From assembly GCF_900100975.1 (NCBI RefSeq), contig NZ_FNFX01000003.1, forward strand, positions 62,001 to 126,000: a stretch of 64,000 nucleotides of DNA, in the 5' to 3' direction. Below the pieces are notes generated by a model. It worked only from the letters and a program-made list of their open reading frames with translations. It was not told the DNA's origin and ran no database searches. Made by a program: the position numbers and the translations under genes. This DNA is from Methylophilus rhizosphaerae. GTDB taxonomy: Bacteria; Pseudomonadota; Gammaproteobacteria; Burkholderiales; Methylophilaceae. Within the stretch, counting starts at the first letter, position 1. Every line of letters begins with the position of its first letter. Of this stretch, positions 45,214-54,118 are shown in pieces.

Positions 45214-46224
45214 ATGGTTTTCTTACAGTTATTCTTGATGTTGCTGCTGATTCTGGCAGCGGCAGAAATCTTCACTAACGCGCTGGAGCATCTGGGTGAG
45301 CGCCTTGGTATTTCCGAAGGTGTGACCGGCTCCATTTTCGCCGCGGTGGGAACGGCGCTGCCCGAGACGCTAGTGCCGTTACTGGCCATTTTTTCCTATA
45401 CCTCTTCCAGTACAGACAGCCATGCCGGGCATGATATCGGCATAGGCGCGATCCTGGGTGCGCCGCTGATGCTGGGTACACTTTCCATCAGTCTGATGGC
45501 GTTATCCGTCTGGAAGCGCCGCGGTAATTTGGGCCATATCCGTCCGGAGCGTACTGGCCTGGTTCGCGATTTGAATTTCTTCATCCTGGCCTTTATCTTT
45601 GCGACGGTTGCCATGTTTATTCCGCACACCGAAGCGTGGGCACGTTACGGTATCGGCATGCTGATGGTGCTGATTTATTTCATCTATGTACTGATGACGA
45701 TTAAAGCTTCCCGAAACCTGGTAGAAGAAGGGCACGCGACGGAGGCAGAGGATGTGATGCTGTTATCCAGGCTGGGGTTGCCGACCAATATGGTGACTAT
45801 TCTGCTGCAACTGGTGCTGGGTTTAGGCTTGCTCATTGCGGGCGCTAAAGGGTTTATCAATGAAGTGGAAACGGCAGCAGCCATTCTGGGGGTATCGGCA
45901 CTTCTGTTGTCACTGCTGATTATCCCGATTGCGACTGAACTGCCGGAAAAAGTGAACAGTATTTTATGGATACGCAAAGGCAAGGATACGCTGGCATTCG
46001 GTAATATTACCGGCGCCATGGTGTTTCAGGGCACGTTATTGCCGGCCATCGGCATTATGCTGACAGACTGGGCACCCAGGCAGGAAACTGCGCTGGGGAT
46101 TGTGATTACCTTGCTGGCCGCAGTCTGGGTGCGTGCCTGTATTGCCAAAGGTCCTTTGCGCGTATGGCAGTTGCTGGTGAATGGCCTGTTCTACCTGCTA
46201 TATCTGGCTATTGTGCTGAGCTAA
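45214..46224 (+). CDS. Sodium/calcium exchanger (CaCA) family protein
   Basis: From the ATG at 45214 (AGGAACAG upstream) the product is 336 residues with about ten membrane helices. The two alpha repeats of the family are visible: SIFAAVGTALPETLVPLLAIF near residue 42 and IATELPEKVNSILWIRKGKD near residue 240, each with the ion-binding glutamate in LPE. It should exchange calcium or sodium for protons or sodium. A TTG-start extension to 45166 is unlikely. Confidence 0.88.
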   Translation: MVFLQLFLMLLLILAAAEIFTNALEHLGERLGISEGVTGSIFAAVGTALPETLVPLLAIFSYTSSSTDSHAGHDIGIGAILGAPLMLGTLSISLMALSVWKRRGNLGHIRPERTGLVRDLNFFILAFIFATVAMFIPHTEAWARYGIGMLMVLIYFIYVLMTIKASRNLVEEGHATEAEDVMLLSRLGLPTNMVTILLQLVLGLGLLIAGAKGFINEVETAAAILGVSALLLSLLIIPIATELPEKVNSILWIRKGKDTLAFGNITGAMVFQGTLLPAIGIMLTDWAPRQETALGIVITLLAAVWVRACIAKGPLRVWQLLVNGLFYLLYLAIVLS

Positions 46225-46264
46225 ATAGCCCCGAATAAGGCGCTGCAGGGCCGGAAAGAAACCT

Positions 46265-47764
46265 TTATTCTTCCGGCTCGATGTCGTCCATGTCCTGTTC
46301 CTGCTCTTTGGACAACCCCAGTTTTGATAAGCGGTAGCGCAAGGTGCGGAAGCTGATGCCCAGGAGTTTGGCGGCAGCTGTCTTATTGTGATTGGTTTTC
46401 TCCAGCGCCTGCAAGATGGTGCGTTTCTCGATATCTTCAAGATAATCAGACAGGCTGACATCCATAGGCAGCATGGTGCTGCCTGCGGCTAGCGGGGTTG
46501 CCGCGGCAGCCGAAGTATGGCTTGTCAGCACAGTGGGCGTCACCACCGGTTCGCTGGCCGGTGCCTCCCTGGCAGGAATATGCCAGGCCACTGCAAGCTG
46601 GTCGCTCACCGTGGCTGGCAGCTCATCCACAGATAAGTCTTCTGCCGTAATGGTGATGCCGTCACACAGGGCAAGTGCACGCTCCAGCATGTTTTCCAGC
46701 TCACGGACATTGCCATGGAATGGCCGTTGCTGGATATGGATTTTTGCATCCGGGGCAAGCTCGGGCATGCTGATTCCTTGCCCCTGGCATAGCTTGCCGA
46801 GTAAACGTTCAGTCAACTCCGGAACATCTTCCGGCCGTTCTCGCAAGGATGGCATTTTGAGGGGAATCACGTTCAGGCGGTAATATAAATCCTGCCGGAA
46901 CTCACCTTTTTCCATCATGGCATTCAGGTTCTTGTGGGTGGCGGAAATAATGCGTACATCCACCGCCTCTTCTGCCGTGCCGCCGACCACCCGGACTTTT
47001 TTCTCCTGGATCGCACGCAACAGTTTGACCTGCATGGCCAGTGGCAGGTCAGCGACCTCGTCCAGAAATAAAGTACCACCGTTAGCGGCCTGGAATAAGC
47101 CCTGGGTATCCTGGATCGCGCCGGTAAAGGCGCCTTTTTTATAGCCGAAAAACTCGCTTTCCATCAGGGTTTCCGGAATCGCACCACAGTTAACCGCAAT
47201 AAATGCCTGGTCCCGGCGCGAGCTGTTCTGGTGTATCAGCCTGGCAGCCAGTTCCTTCCCGCTGCCGGATTCCCCGCTGATATAGACGGGCGCCTGGCTG
47301 CGTGCCAGTTTGGCGATCATGTTGCGCACATGGCTCATGGCCGGGGAGGTGCCGATTAAATCCACGGTATTGATGCCGCTGACTTCTTTTTGCGAAGACA
47401 GCTTGAGGGCAGACTCTACCAGCGGGCGCAATTGCTTGAGCGAAATCGGTTTGGTGATGTAATCAAAAGCCCCTGCCTTGAGGGCGGAAACTGCATTTTC
47501 AGCGCTGCCGTAAGCAGTAATTACCGCCACTGGCAAACCGGGAAATTGCGCATTGATATGCTGTACCAGTTCAAGACCCAGACCATCCGGCAGGCGCATA
47601 TCCGTCAGGCATAAATCGTAACTGAAGGAGTCCAGCATATGTTTTGCGTCCGTGACATTGCTGGCGCTCTCGGCTTGTATGCCCATACGTTCCAGTGTCA
47701 GCACCACTAGTTCGCGGATATCGGTCTCGTCATCGACCACCAGACAACGATAAGAGTTTGCCAT
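46265..47764 (-). CDS. pilR: Sigma-54 response regulator PilR
   Basis: The 499-residue product has a receiver domain with phosphorylation aspartate in DLCLTDMRLPDG near residue 57, an AAA+ domain with Walker A GESGSGKE, the sigma-54 contact loop GAFTGA near residue 216 and Walker B GTLFLDEVADLP, and a C-terminal Fis-type helix-turn-helix (NHNKTAAAKLLGISFRTLRYRL). It activates RpoN-dependent promoters, classically the pilin gene. It directly abuts pilS. The PilR name rests on the partner's membrane layout and the gene order; no pilin gene is in the window. Confidence 0.85.
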   Translation of the reverse strand: MANSYRCLVVDDETDIRELVVLTLERMGIQAESASNVTDAKHMLDSFSYDLCLTDMRLPDGLGLELVQHINAQFPGLPVAVITAYGSAENAVSALKAGAFDYITKPISLKQLRPLVESALKLSSQKEVSGINTVDLIGTSPAMSHVRNMIAKLARSQAPVYISGESGSGKELAARLIHQNSSRRDQAFIAVNCGAIPETLMESEFFGYKKGAFTGAIQDTQGLFQAANGGTLFLDEVADLPLAMQVKLLRAIQEKKVRVVGGTAEEAVDVRIISATHKNLNAMMEKGEFRQDLYYRLNVIPLKMPSLRERPEDVPELTERLLGKLCQGQGISMPELAPDAKIHIQQRPFHGNVRELENMLERALALCDGITITAEDLSVDELPATVSDQLAVAWHIPAREAPASEPVVTPTVLTSHTSAAAATPLAAGSTMLPMDVSLSDYLEDIEKRTILQALEKTNHNKTAAAKLLGISFRTLRYRLSKLGLSKEQEQDMDDIEPEE

Positions 47765-49381
47765 TTAAACGATTACCTTTTTAATTGTCAGTGAAAATTG
47801 GGTGCCATTTGCAGAACTGGAATAGTTTAGTTTTGCGCCATTGGCTTCGGCAAGTTCGCGCGCAATAAATAATCCAAGGCCGGTGCCAGTTTTTTCCGTG
47901 GTCATAAAGGGTTCAAACAAGTGCGGCTGAATGCTGGGGGCGATGCCATGACCATCGTCCTTGATCAGGATGTGAATAAACTGGCCACTTTTATCACTCG
48001 TGATCTTTAACTGCAGGCTGCCTGGTTGCTGCTGGCAATGGCGCCAGCCGTTTTTACATAAATTCCATAATATCTGGTTGATATGGCGGCGATCAAATAA
48101 CACGGTACTCTGTTTTGCCGGAACGCTCAGGGTAAAGTTGCTGATATCAATTTTCTCTACCGCACAAAATTGTTGATAGAACTCTTGCAAGAAATTATTG
48201 ATGCTGAATTGCTCCTGGTTGGTGCGGTCACGCCGGTTTAATTCCAGTACATCTTTAATGATCTGGTCCAGCCGCTGCACATTGTCGGAAATGATTTGCA
48301 GCATGCGCTCTGCACCAGGTTGCAGGTTGTCCTCCTGCAGTAACTGGGTGGCATGGCTGATCGCGCTTAATGGATTGCGGATTTCGTGGGCAATATTGGC
48401 AGTCAGCCTGCCGAGCGCGGCCAGTTTGACCTGGTGCGCCTGGGTCTGGATTTGTGACCAGTCTTCGATAAAGATGACCACGCCGTTATCTATGTTTTCT
48501 GAAATGGCATGAAAGCGTATGCCCAGGTCACGGTTGTTGATGGCGAATTTTGTCGCATCCTGGGAGGTGAATTTATTGGCTGGCACCGTCAGCAGTAATT
48601 GCGCGATGGCAGGAATCAGCGTGTTTAATGGCGATTGCGAATGCACGGCCCGTTGCAGGTAGGCTTCTTCCAGGCCAAGTAGCGTGCAGGCTTGCTGGTT
48701 GTAATGCCTGAGGCGCTGGTGCTGGTCTATCACCAGTACGCCATTGGGCATTTGCTGGGTGATGAGTGCGTTGGTCCTGGCCAACTGCTCAATATCCTGT
48801 CCACGTTCGGTGGCCAGCTTTTCACTGCGTTGCATGCGTGTGGTCAGGGTCTGCGCCAGCCAGGCCGTTGCAAAACAGCTGACCGACAGCAATACGGCAC
48901 TGCTGTAGTTATTGTATTCATTGCCGAGCAGGTTCTGTTTGAGCAACTGGAGTGTGTTCTCCAGCAAGATGCCTATGGTCGCAATGGCAGCATAAAACAT
49001 GGCAAAGCGGCCGTCACTGATCAGGCCGGCAAAAATGATATTAATGATCAGCAATAAGCCGATGCCGCTTTGATTGTCCTGCAGGAAATGCATCATGCAG
49101 ACAATAAATACAATATCCACACTGGTTTGCACTTTCAGGCGCAAACCATTCTTGGACTGGAGCCGCCGGAAGTCGATACTGACCATCAGGGCATACAGGA
49201 AAAATAGCAAAAGAGCCCAGAAAACCTGGGAGGGTTCTGCAAAGGTATGCCGGAAATACGGCCAGAGCTGGCTGCCCAGCAGCATGCCGGAAGCCGATAA
49301 CCGGTACAGGCTGTACAACCTGAGGTGCTGGATATCAGGGGACTTTTCAGGCAATGGAGTGGAGAGGACAGCAGTCATCAT
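47765..49381 (-). CDS. pilS: Sensor histidine kinase PilS
   Basis: The 538-residue product has six N-terminal membrane helices (residues ~20-185) with little periplasmic loop, a PAS region (QMPNGVLVIDQHQRLRHYN), a HisKA domain with H in ANIAHEIRNPLSAISHATQ, and an ATPase domain with DDGHGIAP and GTGLGLFIARELAE. The N box reads LWNLCKNGWRHC, slightly off the usual form. The six-helix sensor is the PilS plan, in which pilin in the membrane is sensed. Co-transcribed with pilR, whose ATG touches its stop. Confidence 0.85.
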   Translation of the reverse strand: MMTAVLSTPLPEKSPDIQHLRLYSLYRLSASGMLLGSQLWPYFRHTFAEPSQVFWALLLFFLYALMVSIDFRRLQSKNGLRLKVQTSVDIVFIVCMMHFLQDNQSGIGLLLIINIIFAGLISDGRFAMFYAAIATIGILLENTLQLLKQNLLGNEYNNYSSAVLLSVSCFATAWLAQTLTTRMQRSEKLATERGQDIEQLARTNALITQQMPNGVLVIDQHQRLRHYNQQACTLLGLEEAYLQRAVHSQSPLNTLIPAIAQLLLTVPANKFTSQDATKFAINNRDLGIRFHAISENIDNGVVIFIEDWSQIQTQAHQVKLAALGRLTANIAHEIRNPLSAISHATQLLQEDNLQPGAERMLQIISDNVQRLDQIIKDVLELNRRDRTNQEQFSINNFLQEFYQQFCAVEKIDISNFTLSVPAKQSTVLFDRRHINQILWNLCKNGWRHCQQQPGSLQLKITSDKSGQFIHILIKDDGHGIAPSIQPHLFEPFMTTEKTGTGLGLFIARELAEANGAKLNYSSSANGTQFSLTIKKVIV

Positions 49382-49659
49382 GCAGGTTCCGCGCTTGCAA
49401 GGCAGTGTAGTCTGGTGAGAGGTCGTTGCGACTGCATATGATTGTTTTTCTATCGCTTTTGCAAATCTTCATGTGGGTAGCCATCTTTGGCCGACATCAA
49501 GGTTTATTCTAACAGTAATTAAAATTAAAACTGATATACTCCGCCCAACAGGGAGATAAACGATGCATATTTCTTTTATTCCCCCGCACAATTAATCCAT
49601 AGGTAGCAAGTGAGACAGGTACATTCAAGTTTTCATGATCCCGGAAAGTGGGCACTATA

Positions 49660-50241
49660 GTGGCGAGTGCGCAAGAAATATCGGATTTTCTACGCCAGGT
49701 TGAAAAGCGGGCATTCAGGCAAACAGCCTATGCCGTGCGGGATGATCATATTGCGCTGGATATTGTCCAGGATGCCATGCTGAAACTGGCAGACAAATAC
49801 GCGAACAAACCGGTTTCGGAATACCCCATGCTGTTCCAGCGGATTCTGCAAAACACCATGCGTGATTACTGGCGCCGGCAAAAAGTGCGCAATTTGTGGA
49901 CATCTTTGTTTTCCTCGTTCAGCCCGCAGGATGACGAAGAGTTCGACCTGCTGGAAACGCTGGAAGTGGAGGGAGAAGAAGGCCCTGCCGAACAGTTCGA
50001 ACGATCACAAACCATGCGCATCATTGAAAAGGCGATAGAAAAGTTGCCCTCGCGTCAACGCGAGGCTTTTGTCCTGCGTTATTGGGAGGAATTGGATGTT
50101 GCCGAAACCGCAGCCGCGATGGGATGCTCGGAGGGAAGTGTTAAAACCCATTGTTCGCGGGCTGTCAGCACTTTGTCCCAATGGCTGGAACAAGCGGGTA
50201 TCGGTAATCAGAAGTTGCAAAAAAGAGGAGTGAAGCTATGA
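49660..50241 (+). CDS. ECF-type RNA polymerase sigma factor
   Basis: The product of about 193 residues has sigma region 2 (HIALDIVQDAMLKLADKY, then the PMLFQRILQNTMRDYWRRQ segment) and region 4 (LPSRQREAFVLRYWEELDVAETAAAMGCSEGSVKTHCSRA). I use the GTG at 49660, with GGAAAG 11 bases upstream; a GTG at 49648 falls directly on that site. The downstream DUF3619 and DUF3106 proteins form a conserved betaproteobacterial operon with it. DUF3619, a membrane protein, may act as anti-sigma factor. Confidence 0.88.
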   Translation: MASAQEISDFLRQVEKRAFRQTAYAVRDDHIALDIVQDAMLKLADKYANKPVSEYPMLFQRILQNTMRDYWRRQKVRNLWTSLFSSFSPQDDEEFDLLETLEVEGEEGPAEQFERSQTMRIIEKAIEKLPSRQREAFVLRYWEELDVAETAAAMGCSEGSVKTHCSRAVSTLSQWLEQAGIGNQKLQKRGVKL

Positions 50242-50612
50242 GGAACCAACGTCATCCGGAAGACGACCTGCCTACCCCTCTGCGTGAATGTGTGGAATTG
50301 CTGAAAAATGATTCCCGGTCGTTATCTGCGGAAATTGAAGAGCGTTTGACTAAAGCCAGGCATGCAGCACTAAAACAGTTTGCCGAGGCTAAGCAAACGT
50401 CACCGTTTTTCACGGGTATAGTGTCCCGGGTGTCATTCGGGCATCCGCGAATGATGGGAGGCGTGGCAGCTTTATCTGTTTTCCTGGTTGTCGGCATGTT
50501 TATGCTGTCTGCGCGGCACAGCGATGATGCCATGCTGCTGGGAGAAGATTTACCTGTTGAGGCATTTGTCGATAACGGGTTTGAGCCATGGCACTATGCA
50601 GAGAATATATAG
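50238..50612 (+). CDS. DUF3619 membrane protein, possible anti-sigma factor
   Basis: The 124-residue product has a soluble N-terminus (residues 1-70), one membrane helix (MMGGVAALSVFLVVGMFML) and a short outside tail. The start overlaps the sigma factor stop (ATGA) and has AGAGGAG before it, so the two are coupled. A single-pass protein encoded by the sigma partner position suggests an anti-sigma role, which is inferred only from context. Confidence 0.8.
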   Translation: MRNQRHPEDDLPTPLRECVELLKNDSRSLSAEIEERLTKARHAALKQFAEAKQTSPFFTGIVSRVSFGHPRMMGGVAALSVFLVVGMFMLSARHSDDAMLLGEDLPVEAFVDNGFEPWHYAENI

Positions 50613-50667
50613 GTAGCACATCTGAACAGGCCGGTGTGCAGTGACAATTAATTTGGAATAATGAGAA

Positions 50668-51183
50668 ATGATGCAAAATCATTCATTGATAATGACGTGG
50701 ATAGTTTGTTGTTTGAGTGTCAGTATCGGCGTGTGTTCGGCACAGGCCGGTGCGGCTGATGTTTATCCGCAGCCGTCGTTGATGGCAATGGCTGATATTG
50801 GTGCGATCAAGAATGATTTGTCGCCGACAGACCCTGCCGCCAATGTCACCTGGGCCGAGCTCACTGCCCAGCAGCGTACGGTGCTGACACCTTTAAAAAG
50901 TGAGTGGGATACCTTGCGTCCCTGGCAACGTGAAAAAATGCTCGATATTGCCAAAGAGTATCCCAAGATGGATGCACAGAAACAGCAGCGGATTCAGCGC
51001 CAGCTCGTGAAGTGGAGCAGGATGACACCTTATGAACGGGAAAATGCACGCAAACGCTATCAGCAGTTCCAAAGCCTGAGCCCTGAAAAAAAGGATGAAT
51101 TGCGCAGGCAATGGAAGGAGCACAAGCAAAAAGCGGCAGCCAGTGAAGGTTATGATCCCGAATATGATGGTGCAGAGCCCTAA
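50668..51183 (+). CDS. DUF3106 secreted protein
   Basis: The 171-residue product has a signal peptide (TWIVCCLSVSIGVCSAQAGA) and a helical, strongly charged body with the DUF3106 pattern of LTAQQRTVLTPLKSEWDTLRPWQREK followed by MTPYERENARKRYQQFQSLSPE-type repeats. It resembles periplasmic stress-sensing proteins (Spy/CpxP style) in build. Third gene of the sigma-factor operon, ended by the terminator at 51231-51257. Confidence 0.82.
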   Translation: MMQNHSLIMTWIVCCLSVSIGVCSAQAGAADVYPQPSLMAMADIGAIKNDLSPTDPAANVTWAELTAQQRTVLTPLKSEWDTLRPWQREKMLDIAKEYPKMDAQKQQRIQRQLVKWSRMTPYERENARKRYQQFQSLSPEKKDELRRQWKEHKQKAAASEGYDPEYDGAEP

Positions 51184-51230
51184 CGCCATTGCTTTTCTTC
51201 ACAATGTTTTCAGATTGGCATACAAACAAA

Positions 51231-51257
51231 AAAGCCCGCGAATCTCGCGGGCTTTTT
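51231..51257. terminator. Bidirectional terminator
   Basis: A perfect stem (AAAGCCCGCG/CGCGGGCTTT, five-base loop) has an A-run on the left and T6 on the right; it serves the DUF3106 operon and the convergent PBP gene. Confidence 0.93.
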
Positions 51258-51275
51258 TACATCTGGCTGACGCGG

Positions 51276-52394
51276 TCAGTTCGCGTTATCGTTCAGTGAT
51301 TTACTCATGGACAAACCGGTCAATACAATGTCCCCGTTGCCATTTTGGGAAGTGGTGAGGGGCGTGTAATTGTGCTCCATCCATTTTTTGATGCGCCTGG
51401 CATCGCCGATACGGGTCAGTTTGCCGACCGAGTCCAGCAATACCATAATCAATGGCTCACCGGCAATTGTCGCCTGCATGACCAGGCAGCGTCCTGCCTC
51501 ACTGATATAACCGGTTTTGGACAGGCCGATTTCCCAACTGCTGTTGCTGCTTTCGCGCACCAGCGCATTGGTGTTGTGGAAGTGCAGGGGCTGGCGTCTG
51601 CTGCCTACATTCAAATCATAGTCAGACGTGGTTGTGATTTGGCGAATCAGCGGATACTGGTAAGCGGCATGTACCATTTTTGCCAGGTCCATGGCGGTGG
51701 AAACGTTGTTGCTGGTCAGGCCGGTGGAATCTTCGAAATGGGTATTCATCATGCCCAGGCTGGCAGCCTTGGCGTTCATGTCCTGAATGAAGCGTGTTTT
51801 GCCACCAGGATAGTTTGTGGCCAGGGCTGAGGCAGCGCGATTCTCAGAGGCGATTAATGCCAGGTTCAGCATATCTTCACGTGTCATGGTAGTGCCCACG
51901 GGCAGGCGTGAGGACGTACCTTTCAGGTAGTCGACATCCATTTCGGTGATAGAAACTTCATCATTCAGGTTGAGTTTTGCATCCAGCACGACCATGGCAG
52001 TCATGAGCTTGGTTACCGAAGCGATAGGCGTGGGCGTATCCAGGTTCTTGGAGTAGATGATTTCGTGCGTGTTCTGGTTCATGACCAGTGCTTTGGTTGA
52101 AGCGATTGCCAGGTTGCTGTTACTGGATTTCCCGGCGAATGAATCAAACATTTCGGCATCGATCACCGCCTTGCCGGCTTTTCTGGCAGGCGCATGCATT
52201 TTGACCGTGCGCATCGATTTGGTTTTGCTGGCGTTAACGCGATATTTGGACGCAGCGGACGTACCGGATTTTTTCTGCGTGCTGGCGGAGGCCGTCTGTT
52301 TCTTGGAAGGGGATTTTGCAACCGCCTGACTCATCGGTGCAAAAGCGATGGAACTCATCAGTAAAACTTTAAAACACTGTGTGAAAAAACTCAT
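51276..52394 (-). CDS. pbpG: D-alanyl-D-alanine endopeptidase (PBP7/PbpG type)
   Basis: From the ATG at 52394, which has an excellent AGGAAGG site, the product is 372 residues with a signal peptide and a lysine/serine-rich linker (residues 25-90). The S11 peptidase motifs are present: SVTK (SxxK) in PIASVTKLMTAM, SEN in LIASENRAAS, and KTG in GLSKTGYISEAG. There is no PBP5-type C-terminal domain, so it is the PBP7 class, which cuts peptide cross-links. An upstream in-frame ATG at 52448 gives no better start. Confidence 0.92.
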   Translation of the reverse strand: MSFFTQCFKVLLMSSIAFAPMSQAVAKSPSKKQTASASTQKKSGTSAASKYRVNASKTKSMRTVKMHAPARKAGKAVIDAEMFDSFAGKSSNSNLAIASTKALVMNQNTHEIIYSKNLDTPTPIASVTKLMTAMVVLDAKLNLNDEVSITEMDVDYLKGTSSRLPVGTTMTREDMLNLALIASENRAASALATNYPGGKTRFIQDMNAKAASLGMMNTHFEDSTGLTSNNVSTAMDLAKMVHAAYQYPLIRQITTTSDYDLNVGSRRQPLHFHNTNALVRESSNSSWEIGLSKTGYISEAGRCLVMQATIAGEPLIMVLLDSVGKLTRIGDARRIKKWMEHNYTPLTTSQNGNGDIVLTGLSMSKSLNDNAN

Positions 52395-52588
52395 AATCCA
52401 CCTTCCTGAAACCTGATTAATTATTGCCCAGTTATTATTCATCGTCAATCACTTATCGCAATTTTTTAGTGTAAAAAATTAAATATTTACAAGTGCTAGT
52501 CGATGCAAGTGGCCGTTCAATAAGTTTTGGTGGGGCACACAGACTATGGCACAATCATTATCTACTACAATTCTGTTTTTTAAATGCG

Positions 52589-52960
52589 ATGTTAACTGGT
52601 GTGAAATACTTCTTTTCCAAAGACCATACATGGGCCGCGCAATCAGGAGATGGCACCTGGCTGGTCGGGATTACTGATTACGCCCAAAATATGCTGGGGG
52701 ATGTGGTATTTATCGATCCGCCCAAAGTGGGGCAGGCTGTCGAGCAGTTTACAGTGTGTGGCCTGATAGAGTCTGTGAAAACCGGTTCTGATATTTATGC
52801 GCCGCTGAGTGGTGTGGTGCAGGTCGTGAACGAAGAAGCTTTGTCTTCGCCGGAAAAAGTGAATGATCATCCTTATACCACCTGGCTGTTCAAGCTGGGA
52901 GCAGATGCCAGTGGCATTGAGTCGCTGTTGGACCAGGCGGTTTACGAAGCGGAGTTGTAA
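52589..52960 (+). CDS. gcvH: Glycine cleavage system H protein
   Basis: From the ATG at 52589 the product is 123 residues with GcvH landmarks: YFFSKDHTWAAQ at the start, VGITDYAQNMLGDVVFIDPP, and the lipoylation lysine in CGLIESVKTGSD (ESVK motif). A GTG at 52601 is a close alternative. The protein shuttles the aminomethyl group between P and T proteins. No gcvT or gcvP is in the window, so the gene is isolated here; the motif is complete and the gene looks functional. Confidence 0.9.
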   Translation: MLTGVKYFFSKDHTWAAQSGDGTWLVGITDYAQNMLGDVVFIDPPKVGQAVEQFTVCGLIESVKTGSDIYAPLSGVVQVVNEEALSSPEKVNDHPYTTWLFKLGADASGIESLLDQAVYEAEL

Positions 52961-53140
52961 GTTAAACGCCAGATCGTTTCTGGTGCTGGATGGTGAGCGC
53001 GGCCTGGCATTCAAATCGCGGCTGGTCAGGTCGGAAATAACGGCAGTTTTTCTTGCCGGGGCGTGTCCGCTGTTTGACCTTAAAGTCTTTTTAATTCAAA
53101 TACATCGCAGCCGTTTTAATGCTTTTCAGTGCGAATCAGG

Positions 53141-53146
53141 TATAAT
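53141..53146 (+). promoter_or_regulatory. Probable -10 element of the fmdB operon
   Basis: TATAAT, 50 bases before the fmdB start; the -35 region is weak. Confidence 0.45.
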
Positions 53147-53196
53147 TTGCGCTATTCATTAATTTCAGCCAGTTGTCCCCTGGGTCGCATGAATAT

Positions 53197-53469
53197 ATGC
53201 CTATCTACGATTTTCAATGTAGCGAATGTGGTTATCAGCAAGAGCTGATGCGCAAAGTGTCCGCCCCGAATGTGGAGGGGTGTCCGCAATGCCAGCAACA
53301 GACCTTTACTAAAAAGGTGTCTGCGCCAAATTTCCAGCTGACTGGCAGTGGCTGGTACGCGACGGATTTCAAAAACAATCACAATTCCGGTAGTGGCAAG
53401 GTCACTGAATCCGCCAGTGCGAATGCGGCGGATAGTGCCAAGTGCGTACCGGGATGCGCCTGTCACTAA
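53197..53469 (+). CDS. FmdB-family zinc ribbon protein
   Basis: From the ATG at 53197 the product is 90 residues and starts MPIYDFQCSECGYQQELM, the canonical family start; the two CxxC pairs (CSECG near residue 8-11 and CPQCQQ near residue 28-31) form a zinc ribbon. The C-terminal tail ends CVPGCACH. The function is not settled. It is followed by DUF502 and aspS, as in other Betaproteobacteria. Confidence 0.9.
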   Translation: MPIYDFQCSECGYQQELMRKVSAPNVEGCPQCQQQTFTKKVSAPNFQLTGSGWYATDFKNNHNSGSGKVTESASANAADSAKCVPGCACH

Positions 53470-53485
53470 CTGCGAAAGCATCCTC

Positions 53486-54085
53486 ATGAAAAAATATTTC
53501 ATTACAGGTTTACTTGTACTGGTGCCGTTGTTCATTACGGTATGGGTTCTCAAAACGCTGGTGCAGACGCTGGACCAGAGCCTGTTGTTATTGCCGGTTT
53601 CCTGGCGTCCTGAAGCCTGGCTGGGGGTTGATATCCCAGGATTTGGCGTGATCCTGACGGTGGGCATCGTGCTGGCAACCGGCCTGGTGGCGACCAATAT
53701 CTTCGGTCAGCAACTGATTGAGTTATGGGAAGGGCTGCTGGTACGTGTACCAGTCGTGAAGTCCATTTATTCCAGCGTCAAGCAGGTGTCTGACACCTTG
53801 TTTTCAGATTCCGGTAACGCTTTCCGCCAGGCATTGCTTATCCAGTATCCGCGTGAGGGAAGCTGGACCATCGCTTTCCTGACCGGCACGCCTGGTGGCG
53901 ATGTGGCCAATCATCTGCCGGGGGAATATGTAAGCGTGTATGTCCCTACTACACCCAATCCAACTTCCGGCTTTTTCCTGATGCTGCCAAAGGCGGATGT
54001 GATTGAGCTCGACATGAGTGTGGATCAGGCCTTGAAATACATCATCAGCATGGGTACAGTGGCGCCCTTGCCTAAACACCATTAA
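53486..54085 (+). CDS. DUF502 membrane protein
   Basis: The 199-residue product has two N-terminal membrane helices (FITGLLVLVPLFITVWVL; VILTVGIVLATGLVATNIF) and the DUF502 block VRVPVVKSIYSSVKQVSDTLF followed by LPGEYVSVYVPTTPNPTSGFFLMLP. A 47-residue upstream extension of the frame overlaps fmdB and is rejected. Function unknown; conserved with fmdB and aspS. Confidence 0.9.
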   Translation: MKKYFITGLLVLVPLFITVWVLKTLVQTLDQSLLLLPVSWRPEAWLGVDIPGFGVILTVGIVLATGLVATNIFGQQLIELWEGLLVRVPVVKSIYSSVKQVSDTLFSDSGNAFRQALLIQYPREGSWTIAFLTGTPGGDVANHLPGEYVSVYVPTTPNPTSGFFLMLPKADVIELDMSVDQALKYIISMGTVAPLPKHH

Positions 54086-54118
54086 CCGCAACACACCTTC
54101 TAACTTTATAAAATTATT

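Noticed and set aside
46265-49381. NtrB-NtrC nitrogen system
   Set aside because: The kinase has six membrane helices and the operon is next to ampD, which fits PilS-PilR; NtrB is soluble.
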